Shown: in pieces, positions 1-12,665 of the stretch | Position numbering within the stretch: the first letter of the stretch is position 1 | How the letters are laid out: the number at the start of each line of letters is the position of its first letter | Source: Nemopilema nomurai | Taxonomy: Eukaryota; Cnidaria; Scyphozoa; Rhizostomeae; Rhizostomatidae | Length of the DNA: 64,000 bases | Direction of reading: 5' to 3' | NCBI GenBank assembly: GCA_003864495.1 | Contig: ML133421.1 | Coordinates: forward strand, 2,170,001 to 2,234,000 | Position numbers and translations under genes: made by a program | The notes under the pieces: generated by a model | The model's input: only the letters and a program-made list of their open reading frames with translations | What the model was told of the DNA's origin: nothing | The model's database searches: none

Positions 1-440
1 CTGAATTTGAGTCAAGCCTCTATTACGCCGGTTTCCTTTTATGATGGCCTCTTTTTACGCCGGTCTCTTCTAATTTGCAGGGATGACCCAAGTGCTGTGC
101 TCTTTCAAAATATTGTTAATCAAGCAAACGTGAACTCGGCAGTGCTTTCAGGGAATATCAAATTGAAATCAGGTTCCTTGAAAATATCCTTGCTCTATGT
201 GCAAAAACGCTGCCAAAAGAACTCATCTTGTCTTAAAGGGCAGCACACGCAATGATGTCACATTGGGAAAATGGTGGAAATGTGCAAGGTCACGATTTTA
301 TCGGTATCAACGGAAAGGACATCCATGGTACTCGCCAGCACGCTTGGGCCTGCAGCAGCGAAAACAAAAGTCACAACAATACTATGGAAAATCAACCAAG
401 GTTCAAGAAAGAATACATGGTCTCTCAAGTTATAGCACAC
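1..440. other. Intergenic, nothing recognised
   Basis: Only short overlapping ORFs on both strands with no recognisable domain and no consistent splice structure. The stretch abuts the MITE that begins at 444. A coding exon cannot be excluded because the window edge cuts the context. Confidence 0.4.
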
Positions 441-443
441 TAA

Positions 444-859
444 GGCCCCGTTTACATGGGAACGGATCCACATAGATCCGTACCCAAACTGGCTACGATA
501 GGCCTTGCGTTTACACGGGCACGGTAGGATCCGTATCTTTTCTTGGAGAGATCCGTATCTTTTTGGGTACGATTAGAGAGCGAATCCATTTGGATCCGTT
601 CCTTAATCGGCGCCTTGTAAACGGGTGGATACGGATCCGCAAAGGCACAGCAGTGAAACGAGACCACCAAATTGAAAATTAACAATCACCTTGTCATTGC
701 GCATGCTTAAATAGAGAGATTCGCTTTTGGTCCGTTCCCGTGTAAACGCTTTGTAGCTTAGGATCCGATCTCGTGCAAACGCTTGTGCATCGTACCCATA
801 TCGTACCTAAAAGATCCGGATCATTGGATCCGTTCTTTTACTGTCGTGTAAACGGGGCC
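444..859. mobile_element. PIF/Harbinger-like MITE (TAA target duplication)
   Basis: The ends are perfect 13-bp terminal inverted repeats, GGCCCCGTTTACA at the left and its complement at the right. They are flanked by a TAA at 441-443 and again at 860-862. A 3-bp TAA/TTA duplication is the signature of PIF/Harbinger elements. Inside are repeated GATCCGTATC-type words in both orientations, so the whole 416 bp can fold back. There is no transposase; the short ORF at 452-685 on the minus strand lies in this non-coding body. The family assignment rests on the duplication and ends only. Confidence 0.8.
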
Positions 860-862
860 TAA

Positions 863-2496
863 GTCCAGTTGCAAGAAGGAAGTAGTTGTAATCTGAGAAA
901 GTTGCTCACATTAATGTAATGGTGGAGCTATAGCCCACCCCTGTTGGAGCTACTTGTTGGAGTAAAATCATAGAGTAAAAGTTTTATCCAAAATTTTCAT
1001 TCAAATATAAAGAATTTTACTTTGAAAAGCTTACAAAGAAATAGTTGAAAACGATGATTGTTTTTGTGGATCAAATTTAGTGGATAATGATATTTGGCAA
1101 GGCAAGACCTTGATGTTAGAACTATGTATTTATGTATATAAGCACTCATCCTTAGTGCAAAGGTTTTTCATAGTGCCAAAAATTAATCAAAAGGAAATGA
1201 TTACAATTTCATAGTTAAAAAGTTGAAAATAGATCTATAACTGAAAGGTAAGCTGGTGTCAATGGGAAGACACTCATGGAAAAGCACCAACCCTAGAAAG
1301 AGATGAATAGAAGGTATGAATTGCTGATTAGTGCAAAGTGGGATGAAGATTGTCGAGCGTCGAGTAAAGTTTCAAGGAACAAAGTGACGACTTTTCCACG
1401 AGAGGCTGTAATGGCATAATGGAAAATGGGCCAATAGCAGCGAAAGGAAACAGCAGATAGATGCAAAAATGATCATCGAGTACCTTTTCAAACCATAAAA
1501 CAGTGAAGTTGTAACAAGAGCTTGTCAAGAGCTGCCTACTGTCTGAGAATTTAGACAGATACAGCAGATTTTGTAGGTGAAATGCGAATTGGCTTTCTTG
1601 ACTCCGTCTGTCATTTCATCATGAAGTTTAGGCCACACTAATCTTGACTTGATTACCACGCTGTTGAGTGGATAAACGACTATTCAACGAACCCCTAGAG
1701 ACAATTTATTGAAATCAGTAAAACAAAACCTGAGCAGCAAGGTATTACGCATTTTTCCCACAAGAATCGCTGCTAGGTCCATGATTGTTTTCATTATGTC
1801 AAACTTCTCTTCTGCACATCTTAAAATGAAATAGAGTTATTTGCTTGGACTCTTCTGAAAGAGTGTGAGTTGACGCCGATTGATCGCAACACAGCGAGCC
1901 ACGCATCCCTTTCATAACATCCAATCTGGTTTTGGGACTGCAGGTAATTTTCGACTACTTAATATTTTGTTGAAGGTGGAACGAATTAAACGAAAATTAT
2001 GATTCCACTACCTGTTGCTATTTTGAAAGTCTGCGGTATGTGACATTTAACAACTCTTTATATTGCTGAATTGTCTGAATTAAAAAGCAAATGGATTGAA
2101 CTGAACCCGGAAAAAATGGCGGAATTAAAAGAACGGGTTAGCGCGATGTGAAAGAAAACTACACAATTGTTTCACTTTCGACATTATTTTAAGATTCACG
2201 AAAGAAAAGTGCGAAACAAACCCCAAACTCTATTAGTGGCTTTATCTCAGTCACATAAAGAAAAATTAAATGACAATGATTTTTTTTGCATTTTGCCAGG
2301 TTTGATTTTTTTTAAAAGGTTTTCTACTGTTTTGAAATTTTTAGTTTATCTACGACACGTCCATTTTCTCTTTGTTTTTACCACTGCTTGAATCACACAA
2401 ACAACAAGATTACCAGGTTGCAGCTGCATACACCTGCGTGCAAACTACAAGTGTTCAATCAGACGGGGCATTTCGCAAGACTAAACGTAAACTTTC
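863..2496. other. Intergenic stretch downstream of the cyclin gene
   Basis: No ORF here resembles a known family and none pairs with plausible splice sites. The part next to 2,496 is probably the 3' UTR and flank of the minus-strand cyclin-like gene. Confidence 0.4.
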
Positions 2497-5400
2497 TCAA
2501 ATGCGTAGGCTTTTAGCTAGTTTGCTGCGAACCATACTTTTTCCATCTCTAAAGCCATGCGGAGCACCTCTGTCGCGGACACGAGGTCGCTTTGCGGCCG
2601 GGAAGATGTCATCAGCATCGTCATGGAGACGTGGAGTATGGATGTCGCTCTTGGGCTTGATTTTGGCGTCCTTCGATGGCGTCGAAGGGGGAGGCACATT
2701 GTGGATGGTATTTTTCACACTACGGAGAGCTTCTCTTTCACAATACTGCGAGTATTCACGCTCAAAGGGGTTTTCAATGATAGGTGACAAAGCCGGACAT
2801 TTAGAAACATTTTGACGTCTCCTTGACCTGGGGTGCTTCTTAATCAATGCGGCATTTTTAACCAGCTCTCTGCATTGCAAAAAGTCGATGGTGGTTGTCT
2901 ATGGGCAGAAAAAGATACAAGAGTTTAATTCGAAAAACAGAACCAGGAAAACAATAAGAACAAAAATTAATAACACAATAATAAGCAAAACAACAAAACT
3001 TGGAAGATTAAAAAAATAAAACAATTTCAAACAATAGTCAGTCTTGCTTGATATTTCCTCTTTCTCGATGGATTATGTATGACTGTGATAGATTGTTAGA
3101 CGGGCACACAGTAAACTAATTGTATCATTGACGAAAAGGAGTGCAGGCAGAAAAAATAACATCGAAATAAAATATGACCAAAGTATTGAGTGCATCCACG
3201 ATCTGATGGCTTTAGAGGCAACGAATTTACCTCAAGAACGTGACATGTGAAAGGTCTACTGAGATTAACTGTCAATCATACCTTCACCATCCGTAACAGT
3301 GGCGCATGCGCAGTGAACCAGTCTGGAACGACCCGTGCCACAACTACACTTAACACTGAGACAGCCAACGTTGAGTTCTGCAATGATTAAAAAGTCTGAT
3401 AAAAAATGTCTTCACTGTCTACTGTGCTACAAATTTTTCATCAGCTAAAAGCCTAGGGACTTCTCTCAACAATGCACAGTGCATATTTGATAGTCTAAGA
3501 AATATGCAAAAAGACTGTGTAAATAACCACTTTGTGAAAGCATAAGGAAAACTAAGAGCATTATGTTTTTAACATTTTTTTTTTAACGCTACTAAAAATG
3601 TTAATTTGGAACACTTTATTGAGCACATCTTCAGTACCTATTCCTTCAAGTGAGAATAAAAGTTCACAAAGACATATATGCATGCACTATCCTGTTCTGT
3701 TATCATGTAATAATTAATGCCCTTGGGCCTTGCATTTGCCCACATTTGGCTGCATTGAAGTCCAACTGAAATCAGCAACATTGTTTTGCATCAAGTAGGG
3801 CCAAAGTTATGAATGTTAATTAGCACAAAATATTTAAATGATGACTTCCTTTAAACGTGGAAAAATCTTTTTGTAAATAGGAAAACATAACAGTGCAAAC
3901 AAAAAAGGTTAAATTGACCCTCAGAAACTACTAGCATACCTTTCTTACTTTATCAATGGGTAAATAGTCTTGGGGTTGGTGAGAAAAACTAATTAAAGGT
4001 AGATACCTTATATCTTGAAAACTTTCCAGCACAAATACAAAGCTGCAGCAGATTGCAAAGTTCTTCAAAGACAAAATTGCTTTGAATCTCTTCAAGGCAC
4101 AACATTCCTTTATGTTCCAAGCAGAATAGATCAATAACCTGTGCAAAAAATTGAGACAATCCTGATACAAGAAAAATAGAATGGGAATAGAGGTTGTCAG
4201 TGAAATCCATTTTCACATCAAACAGGGTAGAAAATTGACCATAAACCAGATCCCAGGGTGTCCCTTTATCTACATCTCTGGCCAGAGTAATTCCAAGTGA
4301 AAATTAAAAGGCAAAAGGTCCAAATTTATACTTAAATAAAAGTCTCATCAGCAGATAAAGTTAGGCTCTTCAAATTCAAATAAGATTATCACATTCCTGT
4401 TCCAGCCACAAGAAATAAATAGCAATTCACACTTCAAATAGTCCATATTTTTTATTTTATACACACAACTCATTTTGTGTAAAAGAAAAAAATTCAACAT
4501 AAAAATCCAAGGAAAACACCCATGCAGACAGGTTATTTACTTTGACAAAACACAAAAAATATTTTTCATGATTTGGTTTTGCTTTGGGAAATAATAACTA
4601 GTTTTCTTATTCTATCACATACAAATATTATTCATTGTTGCATAATCTGGTACTTCAGGTGTCTTTATTGCTGAAACCATTCCCTTCTGCTAAAATTTTG
4701 TAATGGAAAATAAAATACACCAATACAGAAAGTAGGTCATATCAAATTTTCAAAAGTTCATTAAATTGAAGACTCACAATATCCAGAAAGTCACATGCAG
4801 TTGGCATTTTAATGTCAACATCAAGTTTTGTCATAATGATGTTTTCCATTCTAGTGGCATCTTTAACACCGAAGCTACAGTTTCCCTTCTCAATCAACAG
4901 CTCAATACTTGGCACGTCCTGAAATTAAAGAAATGATAATTACTGTTGTCAATAAAGTTACTCTTGAATGGGCACAAGACTTTAATAGCTGATGAACAGT
5001 AGTTCTTCTTTGCCTTCTTGACCAATGTCTGTTTGCATCTACTTCTTATCTCAAACAAAGGCAAAAAAAATTTTCTTGCATTATTTACACTATATACTCA
5101 AGATTAAAAAGTATTAGTTCTTTCATCACAGGAAACTAATAATAACAATGTGATAATTTTTGAAGAAAAATGTTAAGTCAACAATAGTTTCACCATGAAA
5201 TTACATGGTATAAAAAATTGTAAAGCTGTGCACAATTTAATTATGCTAGTCCTCACAATTTAAACTAGGCAAAGTTAATGGGATTGTAAAGAGTACAGCA
5301 TGAGCCATCTAAATCAATGGCATTTAGTGAAAACTATGTGGGGCAATTGCTCATACTTCTATCAGCTAACCTGTGAAATAGTGAAAGCTTAAAGGGTCAT

Positions 5401-8400
5401 TTCTGATGGTGAGACTAACCATAATGTTTAGTGATTCTCTATTTTAACTGAGTATTTATAGAAAAATTTTGGTACCTTGTCTGCCATAAGCAATTTCAAT
5501 GCAATATGATATGAAGCAACAGCAACACATTTCATATACCTCCATTGCACCTATTTGTATGAGAAAAAATTTTAAATTCACTTTCTCCAATCTAAGATAT
5601 GCTTGGGCTCATTAAAGCTGCTTAATTGATTTATTAAAACACCAATCCACTGAATGCCTAAGATAGTCTAAAATATCTAATCTTTCAAAATGACCTTGCC
5701 AGGTCACAATTCTGTAAGACAATAAAAATCCATTTATGAACTCTAATAACCAAGATGCACAAAAATTACACTGAACTAAGATGTAAGGGGACCTATCTTT
5801 TATTGCATTGTAAGAACAGAAGTGCAAACATTGATGATACAAATCAGTGGGTTGATGGATAATAATTAATATAGATAGATGTGATAAACATAGCTGGATC
5901 TACAACAGACTTTCAAATGACATGCCCTATTCTCTTTACAAAAAAGCCTGCATTACAGGGTTATGGGGGCTAGTCTTTTTACTAAAATGTGGATAAATAG
6001 TTTGAAAGGTTTGCCTAACATTATCTTAGCGTGCATTTAACATAAAGTATTTGAAGAACAGGAAACAAAAATGGCAACCTTCACTACGCCTAGGAATTTG
6101 TCAATCACTTCAACTGCTTGCGCTAATACTTGGACATCGTGATCAAGTTTTTTGCTGATCCACCAAAGCCAGGATACAGCCTGGCATCTTTCCTTCCATC
6201 CATTACAAGCACTCTGAAACAGAAACACTTAATGATTAGGATAAACAAGTAATTGCAACAAAGAATTGCTTCCTGCTACTGGATGTGGAAACACACCAAC
6301 ATATGTTGTTCCTTTTGTGCAACCATGTCTACCATTCCAATGCAAGTGTAAAAAAATACTATGGTAACATGTTCTATATGACGAAGCAGGAAACTCTTAC
6401 TCATAACACCATTTGTTGAAAAGATGTTATTTATAAAAATCCTGATGTTTAGCAGTACCGTAAATCCTCGAATTGTCCCCCCCCCCTTGAATAAGCCCCA
6501 CCCTAGAACTACAAACTTTAAATAAGCGCCCCCTCAATTTGTAAATTTTTTACTCCTGAGTCTGCCTTTGGCATTTTAGTGAATTACCATAAAAATTTAT
6601 GTTTTTGTTAATAATTTAATCAAATGTTACTTTATACTTAGGTTATTTTTTATATTGTGAAAAGAAAAAATTTCAAAAATTGTCTTTTATGTGGCATGTT
6701 GTAGGAAATTGTATAAGCCCCCCCCTGAAAAAGCCCCCATCCAAAAATGTCAAAAATAAATAAGCCCTGAGGGGGCTTATTCGAGGATTTACAGAAAGTG
6801 GCTCAAACACTATGGTGAAGCTAAACTGTCTCAGAAGCTAAACTGTCTCACTTTCTCAGAAGTAGTACCTGAAAATGGTATCTGAAAGTTTTTCTCCAGC
6901 TTTATGAAGATTAAACACAGCACTTTTGGGCTACCGTATTACTTATATGGCAAAAATTTTGCAGCTGTTGGACAATACCATTACTTTGAAATTTGAAGCT
7001 GTGATTAAGTAATTAGCTTCTTGGGCCTGACAAGCTTCAGTATAGAAGACAAATAAATAAGGCATTTTACATAGATCGTCAGCATTTGAAATTTTGATTT
7101 TCTATTTAAATGGCTAAATTTGTAGAATTGATTTTTGTTGAAGTCAGAGATAGCACTTCATTTTCTTATGCCATGCTTCATAAATTCAAAATACAGAAAT
7201 AGATCCATCAAGTTCTGCGAGCTGCCTACACCCTAAAGAGCATATTTCTTTTTATGCATTCCCATGACCCAAGATTTGTATGCCTTGTTATTGACATTGG
7301 TGATTTAGTGGCTTTAGTTGACCTCTCAACAACAGCTTGCTACATTGAAACACTGGATGGAGATGAGAAAAAAGGATGATTAAAGTAGAATGTGACTTCA
7401 GAAAGTGAGCAAGATCAACAATGTACTCTGTAACAGCTTCATTAAAAAACTTAAAAAGTTGATGATGAGATGCTTCTTACTTTGAATTGCTCAGAACAAT
7501 TTCAGTTAATAACAAAACCTATGGTTTCAAAAAAAACTTTGTTAGAATGATTTGTTCAAGCCAATAGCCATGTCTTCAACTGCCAAATATGAATAATACC
7601 ATGGTTTATTTACCATTTTGATAAATGTTTTGCACGGATTTCATCATAGGACAGGGTCAAAGGTCAAATCTTTAAAAAAGGGTTTTTTCGTTTCAGGATT
7701 ATAGGTACCTTTTATTGTGTAGACATAGAATCTATGTTTAAAGAGGTTTTAAATGATACTAAGTTCATCCATATAGGGCAAGCAAAAGTTAGCAGCTTTA
7801 GGGTGTCCTGGGGCAGCCGAGAGCAAGAGCAAAATTAGGTTAGATTAAATTAGGTGTCTAAATTAGGTATTCACAATAAGAGCCCTCTATTTAGGACTCA
7901 AACATAAGCTTGATTTAATTGATAAACCATATTGATGTTCCAATGGCACAAACAGTTCCTTCTTGGAAGACTGCTCACGACAATAAAACAGCAGATCAGT
8001 GTGATAATGTTATTAGCAGCTAATAACAAAGTAAAAAATATGACATACAAATGAAATTGACATACATCAATGAAATTTGAGCTGTTTATTGTGTTTGTTC
8101 CTTTAAGAAAAATTTAATTAACTGCTTCATCAAAAAATCATTTAGTGTAGAACAAAAAGAGCTAGCCAACTTCATAAGAACAGCTTTGTCTAGCACCATT
8201 ACTCATTCCTTTCAAGGTTCTTTGAGAATTTTCTTACATAGTTCTCAATACTTGCAGTTGATGTAAAAAGTGAACGCTATTTGTAGCAGGCAAACTAAAC
8301 AAACTTACACAATTTGGAGCACAGCCCAAATACTGATTGTTTTCATGTTTAATGCATTAATTGTTTTAAATTTCATCGCTAGCTTAATGTTGAAAAAAGT

Positions 8401-8678
8401 TTCTCATTGCAGGAACCATGTCCAAGTCTAGCTTGGTATGTTCTTAGACTCCATCTGTGATTTTAAGACTTCATTGAGACACAATAGCCTCAAGAAAAAC
8501 TATTTCATAGAAGTGAGACAGGTGTTTAGAGGTCGATTTCGCAATAGCCATACGCGGTCAAACGTTCGGACACGATCCTTCCTACCTTTATCTTTTCTTC
8601 GAAAACAGCATCTTCTTCCTCCAAAAGCCCGTTCAAGCTAGTAAAAAGTCTACCACATGTTGAAGGTTGAGTTGGCAT
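2497..8678 (-). CDS. CCNI: Cyclin I/G-family protein (seven exons seen)
   Basis: Coding exons, in transcript order: 8586-8678, 6079-6213, 5476-5550, 4778-4918, 4007-4138, 3282-3379, 2497-2898. They give about 358 residues. The start is the ATG at 8678 (MPTQPSTCG), followed by an acidic LNGLLEEEDAVFEE segment like the N terminus of cyclins G and I. The cyclin box runs through DKFLGVVKVQ, CVAVASYHIALKLL and the RMENIIMTKLD helix, then PTACDFLDI. The C-terminal half keeps VVPDWF and LQCRELV, which resemble cyclin I. The last exon is basic and low in complexity (PRSRRR, AAKRPRVR) and may carry a nuclear signal. Cyclins I and G are non-oscillating cyclins linked to cell-cycle exit, p53 or CDK5 signalling in vertebrates. 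Five of the six junctions are in phase. The 4007/3379 junction is one base out, so an exon or an indel is missing there. A small exon may also be missing in the 2.4-kb first intron. Confidence 0.8.
6458..6794. mobile_element. MITE-like inverted-repeat element in cyclin intron 1
   Basis: The left end, CCGTAAATCCTCGAAT, is matched by its near-perfect complement at the right end, ATTCGAGGATTTACAG. Just inside each end are C-rich or G-rich runs with GAATAAGCCCC-type words, also in inverted orientation. The middle is AT-rich and non-coding. The left flank is TA but the right flank is AA, so the target duplication is not intact. A Tc1/mariner-type origin is plausible but unproven. It lies in the intron between the first two cyclin exons. 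Confidence 0.65.
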
Positions 8679-9955
8679 GATGTTTGGTTCGACTCATCCC
8701 TTTTTAAAGCCGAGTTGGGAGGATTCTTTCACCCCACACAATTCTCGGTGTACGTCGTTGCACTTGCGACTTTGAAAAGGAGTTTTGACTGTTTGCGTCA
8801 GGACTCGAAATCGGAACAGCCTCGTTTCCAGTTCTTCGAGAAAAATCACCGAAACATTTGTAGAGATCAGTGGAGAAATTTGAAGCCAATGAAAGAAGTT
8901 ACCCGTCTTAACGTAACACCATTACGAGAAGTTGCCAGTGAATTGAGTAAATTTAAAATAATCGTATAATTACACGGGAATCAATCTCATTTCATAAAAA
9001 AACACCCTGGACTGCCGAGGGGATTGGGAGGCCTTGGGGTAAAACTGAAGCATCTGCCCCCCTACCCGTGACATAAACAGTTTGGACTTGCTTTATGATG
9101 CCCCTGCCTCCCCCTCTTGGTGACTCTGATAACTCCAAGTATCGCACCAGTGTAGAGAAGCAAATGATCTAAAAGTCAAAAACGACAAGTCTAAATTAGT
9201 CAGATGTTTTGATCCAATTCAGGCATTAAGATGACCAGGTATTGGGTAGCAAGTACTTATTTTGAGCTGACCTGTGAATTAAAATTGATTCCAGCATTAA
9301 GATAAAAGCCCATGTTTCAACATTATGAGAATGTAGACTTGTATCTAACTTTATTAGTGTTATTCTTTTTCATATTACAGTCTTAAATCTTATTACACAG
9401 GAAAAGGTTTGAATCGGCAATGAGATTTCCACAAGAAGTCTCTTTAAGCACACGCTCCTTTTGCTTGCATACAAATCATCTACTTGTTTACACTCGAGTC
9501 ACCAAGGAGTCAGCAAAGAAGGTAGTACTCCTTGAAAGGGGTGTTTTGCGACTTTCAAAAGGACGTGGGTTCAAAGAATTTTCCCGGGGACTGCCCCAGG
9601 AACTCCCATTTTACTTCGGTGTTGAGTCCCCTTCTCTTCAGTGATGTGTCAAAGCAGTGATTGTTGATCGGGGGTAGTCTCGTTGTTGCTATTGCTTTTG
9701 CAACATTATTGAGTATTCGCAAAGAAACATAGTAAAAATATATGTTTTTATTTTTGTATGCATGGGGCTCTCGGAAGATTCTAACAGTTTGAAGTACGTG
9801 ATATTCTTCTTTGATAGAAATCTAAATCACATTTAATTTATAAGGACGATAAGTCACTTGGTATAAAGTGCGCCTTAATAAGCTACCTTCTTTCTACTAT
9901 CAACGAAGTTTCTAATCATAAATGAAATCGGTGAATAGGGGGTTTGCTAGCATCT
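8679..9955. other. Upstream flank of the cyclin gene, no gene recognised
   Basis: Likely to hold the cyclin promoter and 5' UTR next to 8,678. The ORFs here (100 aa on plus at 8667-8969, 61 aa on minus at 8704-8889, 74 aa on plus at 9420-9644) have no recognisable domain. Confidence 0.4.
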
Positions 9956-9963
9956 CCTGGATA

Positions 9964-11522
9964 CAGGGGCGAAACTGCTGGTAGGGTATGGGGGGTGCTG
10001 CACCCCACCAGTATTCAAAAAAGCGGATTCTGTCGGGCAAATATTTCGCTGCTAGTATATTTGTCGGGCAAATTTGGAAATTTTGTTTAGGTCGCACTTT
10101 TATTGCTGTTTTTTCGCTCCAGCTTGATTTTTTGAATTTATGGTCTCCATCCAGTTGGGAAAACAAAACAGAAGCCCTGTATGCGGAAGTTTGATTTTTT
10201 CTTTGCACTAATGTTTATGCGATTGGTCATGAAGAAGACAAAGCTCTTGACATTGGCAATGCAAAAAGAAGAGCTGAATATCTTGGATGCGCTTTTATTG
10301 GTAAAATAAACTGTTACAATTCTGGAATCGATGATAGAATAAACGTACGACATTGAAAATGAGGTCTGTGCTTGCATTCAGTTTTGCAAAAATACTTTAA
10401 AAACAGACCCAGAAGATGAATACGCTCGAATTCACAGACCACGAAAAATGCCAAGGTATGACGAGAATCAAGACACAGAAGCATCGCTGGCCATTAATAT
10501 ATACTATCGAAAGGCTGTTAGAGAGGCTCTTGATTCACTCATACATGAGTACACCGAAAACGTGAAGCAATGTTTAGAAAAAATGTTGCCATTAGCAAAG
10601 CTGCTTCAACCACCGTTTGCAAAGCCCCGTATTGAAGATATGAATGCCGTAGGTCAGCTTGTTCCTCCGTCTCTGTCGATAGATTTCGCTTGTCTCGAAA
10701 TGGAGTAGGATATATTTGTCAATCACGTGAATAGCCAGAAGGTACCTTATGAAAGTGCACATCAGGTTTGCCAATATGCTTTTGCAAATAAACGTATATT
10801 CCTAATGATGTACAGACTATTTTCAAGTTACTTTTTACGGCACCAGTCAGTGTTGCAAAGGACGCGCGAACTTTTAGCAAGACGAAGATAGTCAAAGTCT
10901 TTTTAAGAAGCACCATGGGTGATGAGCGACTCGACAATTTGTTTATATTGGCGTGCGAGAAAGATCTGACCGATAAAATTGACTTTAATATGTCATTGAT
11001 GGTTTGGAGTGATGAAAAAAACCGAAAGTTAAAAATCAAACTCCGAAAAGAAGATTGGTTTTTACTGATTTTGATATGGGATTATTATTTTTGTTGAAAC
11101 ATTGTAGACTGCGTAGCTGTTTCTGATTTCAAATATTGTTTTGTTTTGTTGTTTTACTGTGATAAAATTGAGACCCTACTTCAATCTCTTTTTTAAATTG
11201 TTCTCTTAAGAGCCAGGAGATTTAGAAAGTGACGACTATTTTCTTTTATAGAAAAGGCAGTCCTTACAAATTCTTGGTTTTTCGAACATGCCAACACCAG
11301 AAAAACTAGAGGCATATTTTTTGACTTTGACTTTGACTGAGTCTGAGGGCCTAACTACATAGTGACCCTTTGTCGGGCTCCCCGATGTCTTCAACCCTTG
11401 AGGCGATGTTCCCTAAAGATGATGTTCAGGCATGACACGCCCCTTTGCAAGCAAGACACGCCCTTTTGTCGGGCATCTAAGTCTCACACCCCCCTAATGA
11501 AAACAGTGAAGTTTCGCCCCTG
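9964..11522 (+). mobile_element. hAT transposon relic with intact ends, carrying a transposase C-terminus
   Basis: The ends are 13-bp inverted repeats, CAGGGGCGAAACT at the left and its complement at the right. They are flanked by an exact 8-bp direct repeat, CCTGGATA, at 9956-9963 and 11523-11530. An 8-bp duplication is diagnostic of hAT insertion. The word TCGGGC recurs near both ends as a subterminal repeat. Inside, on the plus strand, are a fragment around 10390-10705 (PRKMPRYDENQDTEASLA...) and the hAT dimerisation region at about 10810-11095 (FLRSTMGDERLDNLF, ILACEKDL). A stop at about 10,706 and a frame change separate them, and the N-terminal zinc finger and most of the catalytic core are gone. 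It cannot mobilise itself. The relatives are the ZMYM1/TTF-type hAT proteins common in animal genomes. Confidence 0.88.
10448..11097 (+). pseudogene. Broken hAT transposase C-terminal fragment
   Basis: Two pieces are visible. The first is an 86-residue ORF from 10448 to 10708 that reads upstream through KNTLKTDPEDEYARIHRPRK and stops at TAG. The second, in another frame, covers FKLLFTAPVSVAKDART, FSKTKIVKVFLRSTMGDERL and ends at about 11,095. The second matches the conserved hAT dimerisation block (RSTM..ERL..L). The premature stop, the frame change and the missing N-terminal two thirds show it is not a working transposase. It lies wholly inside the element at 9964-11522. Confidence 0.8.
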
Positions 11523-11530
11523 CCTGGATA

Positions 11531-12665
11531 GCCTAGGAGGTGCGCGAGCGACGAAGGTTGACAATCACTTTGTCAGAGGTCACACCATTTTTGGGATCCT
11601 AATGTCATCGTTCTGTCACCAGTAGAATGTCTCTTTCTAACAGTGGTACCATAATTGTGGTAATTAAACATATTTTTTCTCTCAATGTCAACCTAGGACA
11701 AGCGCGTTGGTCATCTTCTTAGCCAAAGTAGAGGGCGTGGTCAAAAATAATTTTCGCCAGACCCCAAACCCTCGCCTTCGTCGCTCTTTGCCCCTCCAAT
11801 AAAAACTCCTAGCGGTACTACTGGGAGTCGGGATGTGAAAAGACTTTAATCGAAGCATGTGCTACATAACATGCGTAATCAACGAAATGAAGTATTGATT
11901 TAAAAAAATTTAATCGTTCATGTTCTGTAATATCACTTTCTTTTCGAAAGTTGCTTTTTTCTTGTAAAGCAAGTATCACGTAGAGTGGGGAATTAAGAAT
12001 TTCATATCTTGCTTTACTTATATTGGATAATAGATAGTTGAAAAAAACGTGGAATGATAAACAAATAAAGATTTGTGGACAAATGCTTTATGGCACAAAA
12101 CTTCACGACCGCTGTTCCTCCCAGCTGTGAAGAAACAGGTTTAAAGCAATTCTTAAGAAAGGCGTTGAATTCTTCTTTAGTATTACAAGGCATTTGAATA
12201 TTAAAAGACAACATGAAAGTATTATATTTATAAAAACCAAACACCAAAAGTGTGAATAAAAGCTCAAATTCCGGCATGTCCTTTTCAAAGTTTCTAAGGC
12301 CTCGTGATGAAGGATATGATCTGTATTTCTAATTTCTAATCTTTGTAGTTCTTTCCTTTTCCAGCTAAAATATCTAAAAAAAACCGTTCCCAATACCAAT
12401 TGTCCACATAACAAAATCCCAGACCTATATACAAGAGTAGGAACGTAAAGCCACTTAAGTCTTGACAAATTGACGCTTCATACTATTCTACGGAGACACT
12501 TTTGGTCTTTAAACACTATTTGCAAACTCTACACTTGTCGCAAATGCAAAATTGCTATAATACATTAGGGCTACATCACCAAATGCTCACAGAACACTTG
12601 GAAAGCACGCTCTCTTTTCAACAGCCCATAGCTACTTTAAAACTCGAGCATTGACGCTTTTTTGG
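11531..12665. other. 3' flank of the first TNF-receptor gene
   Basis: No gene is recognised. Two overlapping minus-strand ORFs at 12014-12468 (87 and 121 aa) are in different frames, rich in hydrophobic and basic residues, and match no family known to me. They fall just downstream of the receptor stop at 12,666 and are most simply read as 3' UTR. Confidence 0.4.

Noticed and set aside
452..685. 77-aa minus-strand ORF
   Set aside because: Entirely within the MITE body.
2372..2815. 147-aa plus-strand ORF
   Set aside because: It lies antisense to the last exon of the cyclin-like gene, whose minus-strand reading keeps the family motif QCRELV and correct splicing.
12014..12468. Hydrophobic minus-strand ORFs as a membrane-protein gene
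   Set aside because: Overlapping in two frames, no family resemblance, and located where the TNFR 3' UTR is expected.
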